Assembly: GCF_000424685.1 (NCBI RefSeq)
Contig: NZ_KE384224.1
Location: 310,001 to 374,000 of the forward strand
DNA: 64,000 nt
Origin: Methylococcus capsulatus str. Texas = ATCC 19069
GTDB taxonomy: Bacteria; Pseudomonadota; Gammaproteobacteria; Methylococcales; Methylococcaceae
Reading direction: 5' to 3'
The position numbers and the translations under genes were made by a program. Below, in pieces: positions 56,663 to 64,000 of this stretch. Below the pieces are notes generated by a model that saw only the letters and a program-made list of their open reading frames with translations, was not told where the DNA came from and did no database searches. Every line of letters begins with the position of its first letter. Positions within the stretch are counted from its first letter, which is position 1.

Positions 56663-57307
56663 ATGGAAGCTTTCGAGCGAATGCTGTTGGAAAACAAGGC
56701 CTGGGCCAAGGATCAGCTGTTGAAAGACCCAGGCTACTTCGAACGACTGTCGGCCGATCAGAAACCGGCGGTACTCTGGATCGGCTGCTCGGACAGCCGG
56801 GTGCCGGCGGAAATCATCGTCCATGCCCAGCCCGGTGAAATCTTCGTTCACCGCAACATCGCCAATCAGTTGATCATGACCGATTTCAACGGTCTGAGCG
56901 TGTTGCAGTATGCGGTTGACGTACTCAAGGTCCGCGACGTCATCGTCTGCGGACATTACAACTGCGGCGGCATCAAGGCCGCGCTGCAGAAACAGAGCGC
57001 AAAGCTATTGATCGTCAACAAATGGCTGAAACACGTCAAGGACGTCTACCGGCTGCATGCGGGTGAGATAGAAGCACTGGGCAGCGAAGAGGAACGTGTC
57101 GGTCGCCTGGTCGAGCTGAACGTGATCGAACAGGTATACAATCTGGCCCACACCTCGATCATCCAGCAGAGCTGGAAACAGAACCGGTGTCCGACGTTAC
57201 ACGGGTGGGTGTACGGGCTGCAGGACGGACTCCTCAAACAGCTGGTCACCCTGCCTCCCGGCAGCGAGGTGAGTCCCGTTTACCAGTACGTCGATTTCTC
57301 CGAATAG
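56663..57307 (+). CDS. beta-carbonic anhydrase
   Basis: 214 aa. Zinc ligands and the Asp-Arg dyad are seen in WIGCSDSRVPAE and in CGHYNCGG; HRNIANQL is also conserved. It interconverts CO2 and bicarbonate in the cytoplasm. It lies 55 bp after the SulP gene on the same strand; together they would supply or equilibrate inorganic carbon, useful to a methanotroph with anaplerotic or autotrophic CO2 fixation. Confidence 0.95.
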   Translation: MEAFERMLLENKAWAKDQLLKDPGYFERLSADQKPAVLWIGCSDSRVPAEIIVHAQPGEIFVHRNIANQLIMTDFNGLSVLQYAVDVLKVRDVIVCGHYNCGGIKAALQKQSAKLLIVNKWLKHVKDVYRLHAGEIEALGSEEERVGRLVELNVIEQVYNLAHTSIIQQSWKQNRCPTLHGWVYGLQDGLLKQLVTLPPGSEVSPVYQYVDFSE

Positions 57308-57358
57308 CCGGCTGACCTGGTCTTCAGCCTGGAGGAGAGCTGATTTCGAGAGCCGGAC

Positions 57359-57985
57359 ATGAACGATTCTCCCGAAGCCGTCCGCCACCGTTACGACCGC
57401 ATAGCACCTTTCTTCGACTTCATCGAAAGCGTGATGGAAATCCTGTGGTTCAGGCGCTGGCGGCAACGTGTCTGGAACCTGATCGAGGGTGAACGCGTGC
57501 TCGAGGTGGGCGTCGGAACGGGTAAAAACCTCGTGTTCCATCCGGCAGGAAGGTCCGTCACCGCCGTGGATTTCAGCGAACGGATGCTGCGCCGGGCCCG
57601 CCGGCGCGCAGCCCGACTGGGAACCAGGACCGATTTCAGACTCATGGACATCCAGGCTCTGACATTCGCCGACCGGGAATTCGACACGGTGGTGGGCACC
57701 TTCGTGTTCTGCTCGGTGCCCGATCCGGTCGGAGGTCTCGAGGAATTGCGCCGGGTCCTGAAACCGGGTGGCAAACTCGTTCTGCTGGAACACGTACGTT
57801 CGGAAGGGGAAGCGGCCGGCCGGCTGATGGACCTTCTCGATCCCTGGGTATCCCGCCTGGTCGGCGCCCATATCAATCGCCGCACGGTGGAGAACGTGGA
57901 AACCGCCGGATTCCGCTTGGAACATGTCGAACGGCTGAACGCTCTGGTGCGGTTGATCGAGGCGCGCAGCCCTTCACTGGCTTGA
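57359..57985 (+). CDS. class I SAM-dependent methyltransferase
   Basis: 208 aa. Rossmann motif I is VLEVGVGTGKNL; motif II/III regions are VTAVDFSERML and DTVVGTFVFCSVPDP; then LRRVLKPGGKLVLLEHV. It resembles UbiE or phosphatidylethanolamine N-methyltransferase-type enzymes. The long Arg-rich and hydrophobic N-terminus (IESVMEILWFRRW) suggests a membrane-associated lipid or quinone substrate. 51 bp after the carbonic anhydrase, on the same strand. The substrate is unknown. Confidence 0.85.
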   Translation: MNDSPEAVRHRYDRIAPFFDFIESVMEILWFRRWRQRVWNLIEGERVLEVGVGTGKNLVFHPAGRSVTAVDFSERMLRRARRRAARLGTRTDFRLMDIQALTFADREFDTVVGTFVFCSVPDPVGGLEELRRVLKPGGKLVLLEHVRSEGEAAGRLMDLLDPWVSRLVGAHINRRTVENVETAGFRLEHVERLNALVRLIEARSPSLA

Positions 57986-57995
57986 GAGGGACGGC

Positions 57996-58403
57996 TCAGG
58001 TGCTATCGACTCCTCGTGACTTCACCAGGACCAGGGTGTTCCGGGACGCTTCCACACGGTAGTCGATGCGGTCGAAACAGGCCGCGATCAGGGGCCAGCC
58101 ACGGCCGGATTCTTCGAAGGGTTCGGGAAATTCGCTGCGCGGCGGCCAGTGAAGGAGAGGGCGCCCGCGGTCTTCGATCTCGATCGAAATGCTTTGCGGA
58201 GCGCGGTGCCACGACACCGTCACCGGTGCGTTGACACCGCCGTGCAGGATGATGTTGTTCAGGGCTTCGACGATGCCGAGTTCGATGCGGGCGGCATCCA
58301 CCGGAGAAATCCCGGTGGCGAAGCACAAGGCGCGAATGGTCACGCCGACGAGGTTGATGTTGCTCGCTTCGCTACTGATGGTGAGCTGTATCGCCTGATG
58401 CAC
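57996..58403 (-). CDS. RsbW-like anti-sigma serine kinase (HATPase)
   Basis: 135 aa from a GTG at 58403, 4 nt after the upstream gene's stop. GHKL ATPase motifs: N-box IELGIVEALNNIILHG, G1 EIEDRGRPL and G2 SGRGWPLIAACFD. This is the HATPase_c_2 (RsbW/SpoIIAB) class, which phosphorylates a STAS antagonist or binds a sigma factor. It is co-encoded with a PP2C phosphatase, the opposing activity. No STAS antagonist gene is in the window. Confidence 0.85.
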   Translation of the reverse strand: MHQAIQLTISSEASNINLVGVTIRALCFATGISPVDAARIELGIVEALNNIILHGGVNAPVTVSWHRAPQSISIEIEDRGRPLLHWPPRSEFPEPFEESGRGWPLIAACFDRIDYRVEASRNTLVLVKSRGVDST

Positions 58404-58407
58404 CGGC

Positions 58408-59613
58408 TCACTTCCTCTCGATGACGACCAGCGAAATATCATCGGTGTAGCTGCCCTGGCCCCGCCAGTCCGACAGCGACGCTTCGATGCAGCCGATCGC
58501 TTCGGCCAATGGCAGAGAGGCGGTTTCTTCCAGCAGACGCCGGAAGCGTCCGGCGCCGAAAGCCTCCCCTGCGGGGTTCATGCATTCGGTTATGCCGTCC
58601 GAATAGGCGAAAAACCGGTCTCCCGCCGCCAGGCGGTGAGATTCGCAGGCATAGCGCCGGTCGGCAAGAACCCCGAGCGGAAGCCCGCGAACCCCGCTTT
58701 CCACGATATCACCGGTCTCCCCTTTCCACATCAGGGGCGGAGGGTGTCCGGCCGTGCTAAGGTCGAGCCGCCCGGTTTCACGATCCAGCAAGGCGTAGAT
58801 CATCGTAGCGAAATAGCTGTTCGCTTCGGGCTGACCGGCGAAGAAACGGTTGAGTTCCTCCAGCATCCGGTTGGGCGGAAGACTGCCGCAGGTCGGGACG
58901 GGCGGGCCCTCCGCGGTGACGTCGAGCGACCGGCTCTGCAGCAGACATTTGCTCAAAGCCACGGAAATCAGCGCCGCGGATACACCGTGACCGGAGACGT
59001 CGAGCTGAAACAAGCCGACACGGCGATCGTCCAGCGGAAAGTAGCCGAACATGTCGCCGGCGAGGAAATCGCTGGCGACGAACAGTGACCGGACCTCGAG
59101 ATCGGGCAACGTCCACGGCTCGGGGAGGAGGGACTTCTGGATGGCGGCGGCGGTGGCGAGGTCGTTGCGGATAGTCTGGTAAGCCTGTTTGAGTTCACGA
59201 TTCATATCCTCCAGCAACCGGCCGCGCTGGTCGAGCTGTTGCTCCAGCCTGAGGATGCGCTCACCCGCCCGGATCCTGGCCCGAAGTTCCTCGCGGTCGA
59301 CCGGTTTGACCAGAAAATCGTCCGCACCGGCCTCCATGCCCCGCAGCAGCGAATCCTTGTCGTCACGACCGGTCAGCAGAATGAAGTAGACGTAGTGGGG
59401 CAATTTCAGCGACCGCACCTGCCGGCAAAGTTCCTCGCCGTTGAGATGCGGCATGTTCCAGTCGCTGATGACGAACTCGAAACGCTGGGATCGGAACCGC
59501 TCGAGGGCCTCGCGACCGTCTCTAGCCGATGTGACTTCGTAGCCGAGCTTGCGCAGGTACACCGCAACCGCGAGTACTGCGATGGGATCGTCGTCGACGA
59601 GGAGTATCCGCAC
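58408..59613 (-). CDS. response regulator-PP2C (SpoIIE-type) phosphatase
   Basis: 401 aa, GTG start directly after the preceding stop (TGAGTG). The receiver domain has the acidic DDD at 7-9, phosphoacceptor Asp-51 (SDWNMPHLNG) and Lys in FLVKPVD. A coiled-coil-like linker (ILRLEQQLDQRGRLLEDMNREL) leads to a PP2C phosphatase (FLAGDMFGYF, LDVSGHGVSAALISVAL, GDRFFAYSDGITECMN, TDDISLVVIE). This is the RsbU/HsbR-like layout: a phosphorelay input controls dephosphorylation of a STAS protein. It closes an EPS operon. Confidence 0.92.
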   Translation of the reverse strand: MRILLVDDDPIAVLAVAVYLRKLGYEVTSARDGREALERFRSQRFEFVISDWNMPHLNGEELCRQVRSLKLPHYVYFILLTGRDDKDSLLRGMEAGADDFLVKPVDREELRARIRAGERILRLEQQLDQRGRLLEDMNRELKQAYQTIRNDLATAAAIQKSLLPEPWTLPDLEVRSLFVASDFLAGDMFGYFPLDDRRVGLFQLDVSGHGVSAALISVALSKCLLQSRSLDVTAEGPPVPTCGSLPPNRMLEELNRFFAGQPEANSYFATMIYALLDRETGRLDLSTAGHPPPLMWKGETGDIVESGVRGLPLGVLADRRYACESHRLAAGDRFFAYSDGITECMNPAGEAFGAGRFRRLLEETASLPLAEAIGCIEASLSDWRGQGSYTDDISLVVIERK

Positions 59614-61077
59614 TCAGTCCCCCGGATACCACGCGCGCCGGCTGAACAGAGCACGCAGACCTCGCAGGACGACGCGAAGCTCCTTGTCCGGGCCCGCCTG
59701 GGCGGCGAACCAGGCATCGCTCATGAGGCGTTCCTCCGCCAGAGCGGTCGCCGGTAAATCCAGCTGGGTCGGCCCGATCAGGCCGGCAGGAGCCCGGTCC
59801 GCCGCTTTTTCCCATTCGGCGGTGCGGCAAGCGGCCTGCTCGGATGTGATGGCTTCCACGCCGACCAGTTTCAGGTCGCCCTTGGCCACATTCACGAGCC
59901 AGGGCAGCTTCCTCAGTATCGGAGCACCGGCCGTCCATTCGGCGGCCGTGAATTCGGCCCGCGCCGACAGGCCGGCGCCATCCCGGACCAGCCGGTTACC
60001 GCGCAGACGCCGAAACCGTAGCGGCCGGGTCGGGTGCCGTGCGATGGCGGCCAGAGCCGCCAGGGGCCAGAGGGGCACCGACAGCAAAAGCAGCAGCACG
60101 CCGGCCAGCCGGTTCAAGAAACCGGAAAAATCGCGTCCGATCGAGACCTGATCCAGATCGGCCAACAGGAAGGCATCGACGATCCTGAGCTGGGCACCGG
60201 TATCAACGCGGAGCAGATCGTTCCCGCGCACGATGCCATTTTCGACCGTCACGAGCTCACCAACGTACGAATGGGGCAGGATGACCGCATCGGACAACCG
60301 GGCATCACGGTCGACGATCACGCCGTCGGAGATCACGACCCTCCCCTGCAACCATGCGCTCGGATGGATTCGGCAATGGCTGCCGACCAGCGCGGTGCCG
60401 TCCTTGAGGCAGCCGGCCGCGACGGAAGAGTTGCGGCCCACCGTGAGCCCCGGCCGGAGCTGCCGTCCGGGAATGGCCAGCCCCTGGATGCGTCCGGCCA
60501 CGGCATCGAGGTTGGCCCCATGGTAGGCAGGCAGGGATTCCAGCAGGCGGGCGTTGCCTCCCTCCAGCAGGAGCTTGCCGGCCTCCGGAGCAGATACCCC
60601 GGAAAGGACGTCCGGCCAGGCCATACCGCGCATGTCGTCCGCGCTGCCGCGCAATAGCCACAGGCCGGCCGGATTGTCTTCGCACCAACCATGGAGGACC
60701 GGCCCCTCGCTGGTGCCGGCCGCTTCGAGAAATCCGCCCAGGAGCGGGGAGCGCAGCATGTCGCCTCGCACCACCAGGGTCGATTTGTCCGGGCATTTTG
60801 GCAACTGGCTCAGCAGCAAAGCGATGTCTACTTCGCCGGGGGACGGCCAATAATCCAGATTCAAGCTGAAATGCCGTCCATCGCGCAGGTGCGTCCGGAG
60901 CTGCTCGCCGAAAAGACCGACGACCACCGTCGCCTTCCCGATACCGACGGCCGCCAGCATTTCCAGGGTGTAGTCGATCACGGGTCTCGCCGCGACCGGC
61001 AGCATGGCGACGCAGGTGCGATCAGTCAGGGGCAAGAGCTCGCGGCCGATGCGGTCGGCCAGGACGATCACGCGCAT
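59614..61077 (-). CDS. nucleotidyltransferase-like/hexapeptide/sugar-transferase fusion
   Basis: 487 aa from ATG 61077. The N-terminus resembles sugar-nucleotide pyrophosphorylases (VIVLADRIGRELLPLTD, then MLPVAARPVIDYTLEML) but lacks the usual PK of the PLT...PK signature. The middle is a left-handed beta-helix-like stretch. The C-terminus has a hydrophobic helix (LAGVLLLLLSVPLWPLAALAAI) and a bacterial sugar-transferase-like domain (ILRKLPWLVNVAKGDLKLVG) in which the canonical DE dyad and PRP are missing. Role in exopolysaccharide assembly is inferred from neighbours; it may be non-catalytic. It overlaps the upstream gene by 10 nt. Confidence 0.75.
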   Translation of the reverse strand: MRVIVLADRIGRELLPLTDRTCVAMLPVAARPVIDYTLEMLAAVGIGKATVVVGLFGEQLRTHLRDGRHFSLNLDYWPSPGEVDIALLLSQLPKCPDKSTLVVRGDMLRSPLLGGFLEAAGTSEGPVLHGWCEDNPAGLWLLRGSADDMRGMAWPDVLSGVSAPEAGKLLLEGGNARLLESLPAYHGANLDAVAGRIQGLAIPGRQLRPGLTVGRNSSVAAGCLKDGTALVGSHCRIHPSAWLQGRVVISDGVIVDRDARLSDAVILPHSYVGELVTVENGIVRGNDLLRVDTGAQLRIVDAFLLADLDQVSIGRDFSGFLNRLAGVLLLLLSVPLWPLAALAAIARHPTRPLRFRRLRGNRLVRDGAGLSARAEFTAAEWTAGAPILRKLPWLVNVAKGDLKLVGVEAITSEQAACRTAEWEKAADRAPAGLIGPTQLDLPATALAEERLMSDAWFAAQAGPDKELRVVLRGLRALFSRRAWYPGD

Positions 61078-62339
61078 GCTTCTCTCCCCGGGCCGTCCGG
61101 TACCCGGAGGCGGCGCTGCCTTCGCCCTCCGATCCCCGCCAGCAGCAACCACAGCAGCAGATGGGTCGCCGAGACGGCGAGCAGGATGGGATCGAAACGA
61201 GAGATGTACCAGATCTCGTGCATGCTCAGGTACAGCACCTGCGTCATGCTGATGAACAGCGTCGCGCTGAAGCCCAGGAACAGCCCCAACGCCCGCCGGT
61301 CCCGGCTGAGGATGTGATAGGCCAGCAGCATGGCAAGCGCGGGAAAAAGGTAGCGCTCGTGCATCTTGATCGACCACAGGTAGACGGAAACCGGCAAAAA
61401 GGCCGCCAGGTAAACGTGGTCCGAAGCGGTCATGCCCCACCAGGCCCGCCACGCCACCCAGGCGAGAATGAAGAAGAGAAAGACGGTTCCCCAGGTCTTG
61501 AAACTCAGAAACAGCATCGTCTGTGTCGCATCGGCGCCATTGCCGCCGATCAGGGCGAACACATTGGCTGCATTCAGGCTAGCGTAAGGATAGGAAGCCA
61601 GGGTAGATACGTATTTCTCCACGACCCAGGCGGGTCCGTGTACCGCGGCGAATGGCAGGACTCCCAGAGCAAACACCAGGATCGCGGCTGGCAGGAAAAG
61701 ACTCAGTTCGGCAGCCGTATGCCGGCGGAGCAGCCGGTCCCCGAACCAAAGCAAGGGGATGGGAGCAAAGATCAACGCCTGCGGCTTCACCAGCAACGCC
61801 GCCGCGAAAGCCGCCCCCGAAGCGGCGGGCCGCCGTTCCAGCCACAGCACGCCGAGCAGAAGGAACAGCGTCAGCACCGAATCGACCTGTCCCCAGACTG
61901 CCGAGTCGACGATCACCGCGGGGTTGAAGGCATAAAGCGCTGCGAGCCCGAGTATCTTGGCGGGGTCGTAGTTTCGTTCGGTCGCCATTCGATGGATCAC
62001 TCCGACCGTCGCGAGATCGGCCACGATGGCAGGCGACTTGAGCATCACCCGAAATTCGGGCGTATCGAAGCCCACCTGCAACAGCGCCCGTGACTTTCCG
62101 ATCAGCCACAATACATAGATGTAGCCAGGCGGGTAATCCGCGAAATAACCCGGGCTGTAGAACGAAAGCAGCCCCTCGGCCGCATGGCCGGCCCAGGCGC
62201 CGAAGGTGCCGATGTCGACGGGGTGGCCTTTGCAGAAGGCTGCCAACACGAGGCGCAGCAGCAGGGCTCCCGCCAGAATCGCCGCCAGGCCGAACCGTCT
62301 CTCAGAGGGTGAGCTTTCCAATTTTCTGCCGCCATACAC
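61068..62339 (-). CDS. polytopic GT-C-like glycosyltransferase
   Basis: 423 aa, GTG start overlapping the previous gene by 38 nt; a later start is possible. About ten transmembrane helices. The first periplasmic loop has HPVDIGTFGAWAG with an acidic residue and is followed by ADYPPGYIYVLWLIG, a pattern seen in GT39/GT87-type and GPI-mannosyltransferase-like enzymes that use polyprenyl-phosphate sugars. SIKMHERYLFPAL also fits. It probably decorates or extends an EPS on the periplasmic side. Donor and acceptor are unknown. Confidence 0.78.
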   Translation of the reverse strand: MYGGRKLESSPSERRFGLAAILAGALLLRLVLAAFCKGHPVDIGTFGAWAGHAAEGLLSFYSPGYFADYPPGYIYVLWLIGKSRALLQVGFDTPEFRVMLKSPAIVADLATVGVIHRMATERNYDPAKILGLAALYAFNPAVIVDSAVWGQVDSVLTLFLLLGVLWLERRPAASGAAFAAALLVKPQALIFAPIPLLWFGDRLLRRHTAAELSLFLPAAILVFALGVLPFAAVHGPAWVVEKYVSTLASYPYASLNAANVFALIGGNGADATQTMLFLSFKTWGTVFLFFILAWVAWRAWWGMTASDHVYLAAFLPVSVYLWSIKMHERYLFPALAMLLAYHILSRDRRALGLFLGFSATLFISMTQVLYLSMHEIWYISRFDPILLAVSATHLLLWLLLAGIGGRRQRRLRVPDGPGREACA

Positions 62340-63618
62340 GATAGAGGAAAAGGGGGTTGCCGATGATGTAGCGCCGCCACATCCGTCCCGGCTCCTGCAA
62401 GAGTCGCCAGCCCCATTCCAGCCCGATTTCCCTCAGCCAAAGCGGAGCCCGGGGAATCCGGCCCGAGTAAAAGTCGAACAGTCCGCCCACCCCCATGGCA
62501 ACGCGTGGCTTGAGGCGGGACCGGTGTTTCCAAAGCCAGAGCTCCTGTTTGGGAACGCCGAAAGCCACCAGCAGGATGTCCGCTCCGGAGCGGTTGATGG
62601 TCTCGATGATCTCGTTTTCGGCGTCCGGCGCGAAATAGCCGTCGCAGCTGCCAGCGATCTTGAGCTTCGGATAACGCTGCAGCATGTTTTCGGCGGCCTG
62701 CCTGGCTACACCCGGCCGGGCACCCAGCAGGAACAGCGACAGATTTTCATGCGCACAACGTTCGCACAGACGGGGAAACATATCGGTGCCGTTGACGTTG
62801 GCGCGCAGGCTGGTGCCCAGAATACGGCAACCGAAGCGGATGCCAATGCCATCCGGCAGTACCCGTTCGACCTTGCCCAGGACCTCCCGGTACTCGGGGT
62901 TGCCATAGGCGATGTTCAGGCAGTCCGGGTTGACGAAAGCGATGGTGGCAGGACGGTCTTCACGGACGCGGCGGACGATCCAGTCGATGGCCTCGCTCAT
63001 GGTGGTATTGGCGATGGCGACACCGAAGAACTCCAGCTGGTCCGGCGCCGGCCGTATGGCATCGCCGGCGACCAAGCCGCCGACGCCAGTGCGCAACATC
63101 AGGCCGAGATTGCCCGCCGCCGTTTCGGTGTAATAGAACTCGCGGTCCAGCTCCCCTTCGCCCTCATAGGCGATGCCGATCCTGGATCGCAACGTGTAGG
63201 GCGAGAAAATCCCCGGCCGCAGGCGGAAACGGATGCTCTGGGACGCCGGCACCGCCGCGGCCTCCTCGGGACTCAACGGACGCGGTCCGGCGAAAGCCAT
63301 GTCTCCCCACAATACATTCAGCAGGACAGCCAAGTCGCGGGCAGGGGCATCGTCGGCAAAGGCGAGCTGCCGGAACGGCACCTGGAAACGGCCGACTCTC
63401 TCCGTGGCGGCGAAGACCCGTCCGGCGCGCAGTTTGGCGACGAGCGCGCGAAGCAGCAGCAGCGGTGCCAGCAGAATCAGCAACGCTCCCGCCACGATGC
63501 AATCGACGATCCGTGGCAGCAGACTGGTGACCAGGGTCAGCAGCGGGAGCAGCCACAGACGCCAGTGCCAAAGGGGGCGTTTTCCCAGGGGTCCGGGAAT
63601 CGCCGTGTGACGGGCCAT
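62302..63618 (-). CDS. sugar-transferase-like/WecG-TagA glycosyltransferase fusion
   Basis: 438 aa from ATG 63618. The N-terminal third has a hydrophobic helix pair (RIVDCIVAGALLILLAPLLLL) and a sugar-transferase-like domain ending LLNVLWGDMAFAGPRPLS. The C-terminal two thirds is a WecG/TagA/CpsF (GT26) domain: FVNPDCLNIAYGN, VLPDGIGIRFGCRILG, GVPKQELWLWKH, GVGGLFDFYSGRIPRAP and EWGWRLLQEPGRMWRRY. The GT26 half would add the second sugar to a lipid-linked primer. The fusion puts priming and second-sugar domains in one chain, though the priming domain lacks the DE dyad. Confidence 0.85.
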   Translation of the reverse strand: MARHTAIPGPLGKRPLWHWRLWLLPLLTLVTSLLPRIVDCIVAGALLILLAPLLLLRALVAKLRAGRVFAATERVGRFQVPFRQLAFADDAPARDLAVLLNVLWGDMAFAGPRPLSPEEAAAVPASQSIRFRLRPGIFSPYTLRSRIGIAYEGEGELDREFYYTETAAGNLGLMLRTGVGGLVAGDAIRPAPDQLEFFGVAIANTTMSEAIDWIVRRVREDRPATIAFVNPDCLNIAYGNPEYREVLGKVERVLPDGIGIRFGCRILGTSLRANVNGTDMFPRLCERCAHENLSLFLLGARPGVARQAAENMLQRYPKLKIAGSCDGYFAPDAENEIIETINRSGADILLVAFGVPKQELWLWKHRSRLKPRVAMGVGGLFDFYSGRIPRAPLWLREIGLEWGWRLLQEPGRMWRRYIIGNPLFLYRVWRQKIGKLTL

Positions 63619-63619
63619 G

Positions 63620-64000
63620 TCAGCGCCCAGCGCCCGTCCGCGGCTTGATGCGCGCGGGAACGCCCACCGCCAGGCTGTTCGACGGCACATCGGTGATGAC
63701 CACGGCATTGGCGCCGATGACCACGTCGTCGCCGATCCGGATCGGCCCCAGCACCTTCGCGCCCGCACCGATGTCGACGCGGTTGCCGATCACCGGGGAA
63801 CCGGGTTCGTTGGTACGCTTCAGCCCGATGGTGACGCCGTTGCGGACCGTCACGTCATCCCCGATGACGGCATCACCGCTGATGATGATGTCGCCGAAGT
63901 GCTCGATGGTGAAGTGCCGTCCGACCTGCGCCTCGCAGGGCAGGTCGATGCCGGTGAGTATCTGTGACAGCAGTTTCAGCGCCTTGTACAGGAACGAGAG
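63620..64000 (-). CDS. serine acetyltransferase-like hexapeptide protein (5' truncated by window)
   Basis: At least 126 aa; the start lies beyond position 64000. Left-handed beta-helix with hexapeptide repeats (TIEHFGDIIISGDAVIGDDV, VIGNRVDIGAGAKVLGPIRI) and the CysE/SAT-type terminus SLAVGVPARI. Such proteins in polysaccharide loci usually O-acetylate sugars or serine; the polysaccharide role is favoured by context. The stop is 1 nt from the ATG of the next gene. Confidence 0.8.
   Translation of the reverse strand, partial: LSFLYKALKLLSQILTGIDLPCEAQVGRHFTIEHFGDIIISGDAVIGDDVTVRNGVTIGLKRTNEPGSPVIGNRVDIGAGAKVLGPIRIGDDVVIGANAVVITDVPSNSLAVGVPARIKPRTGAGR

Overview
The window is GC-rich (low-to-mid 60s % by eye) and looks like chromosome of a gammaproteobacterium, most likely a Methylococcus-type methanotroph. 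This assignment rests on a complete pqqABCDE operon (PQQ is the methanol dehydrogenase cofactor), on Pseudomonas/E. coli-like blocks (nadB | rpoE-rseA-rseB-rseC-htrA-lepA-lepB-rnc-era-recO; miaB-phoH-ybeY-corC-lnt; leuS-lptE-holA; rne | rluC), and on tight gene packing with many ATGA/GTGA/TTGA stop-start overlaps. The species is inferred, not proven. No rRNA, tRNA, CRISPR array, phage or insertion sequence was seen.

Layout. 0.2-5.1 kb: a secreted multidomain protein (four CBM2 cellulose-binding modules, FnIII, cytochrome c, then planctomycete-type DUF1587/1592/1588/1585 domains) and a Tat-exported DUF1552 partner. 5.2-9.8 kb: dapC, dapD, a small exported Cys protein, tatABC and a SAM hydroxide adenosyltransferase. 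9.9-15.5 kb: a NodIJ-type ABC exporter and hrpA. 15.5-21.5 kb: rne with a long leader, divergent from rluC, then an S49 peptidase and a Nudix hydrolase. 21.5-28.2 kb: the glycogen cluster, glgA-glgB divergent from glgC-malQ. 28.2-39.3 kb: nadB, the sigma-E envelope-stress operon, and the lepA-lepB-rnc-era-recO block. 39.4-45.3 kb: a small membrane protein and miaB-phoH-ybeY-corC-lnt. 45.3-46.0 kb: an orphan parA on the opposite strand. 46.1-50.6 kb: leuS-lptE-holA and a 70-aa ORF.

50.6-54.6 kb (minus strand): pqqABCDE, preceded by two uncharacterised genes, a 126-aa Cys-rich exported protein and a 58-aa single-TM protein. 54.6-58.0 kb: a regulatory intergenic region with two perfect palindromes, then a SulP-family anion (probably bicarbonate) transporter, a beta-carbonic anhydrase and a methyltransferase. 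58.0-64.0 kb (minus strand): the end of an exopolysaccharide locus (acetyltransferase, fused sugar-transferase/WecG protein, GT-C-like membrane enzyme, nucleotidyltransferase/sugar-transferase protein) that runs straight into a response regulator-PP2C phosphatase and an RsbW-like kinase.

How it fits together. Much of the window is core housekeeping. The distinctive parts are: (i) the CBM2-cytochrome-DUF1592 protein with its Tat partner; (ii) a hairpin between pqqA and pqqB that could let the precursor peptide be made in excess of the enzymes; (iii) two palindromic operator candidates in the pqq-side/sulP divergent region; (iv) partner-switching regulators at the end of an EPS operon whose sugar-transferase domains have lost canonical catalytic residues.
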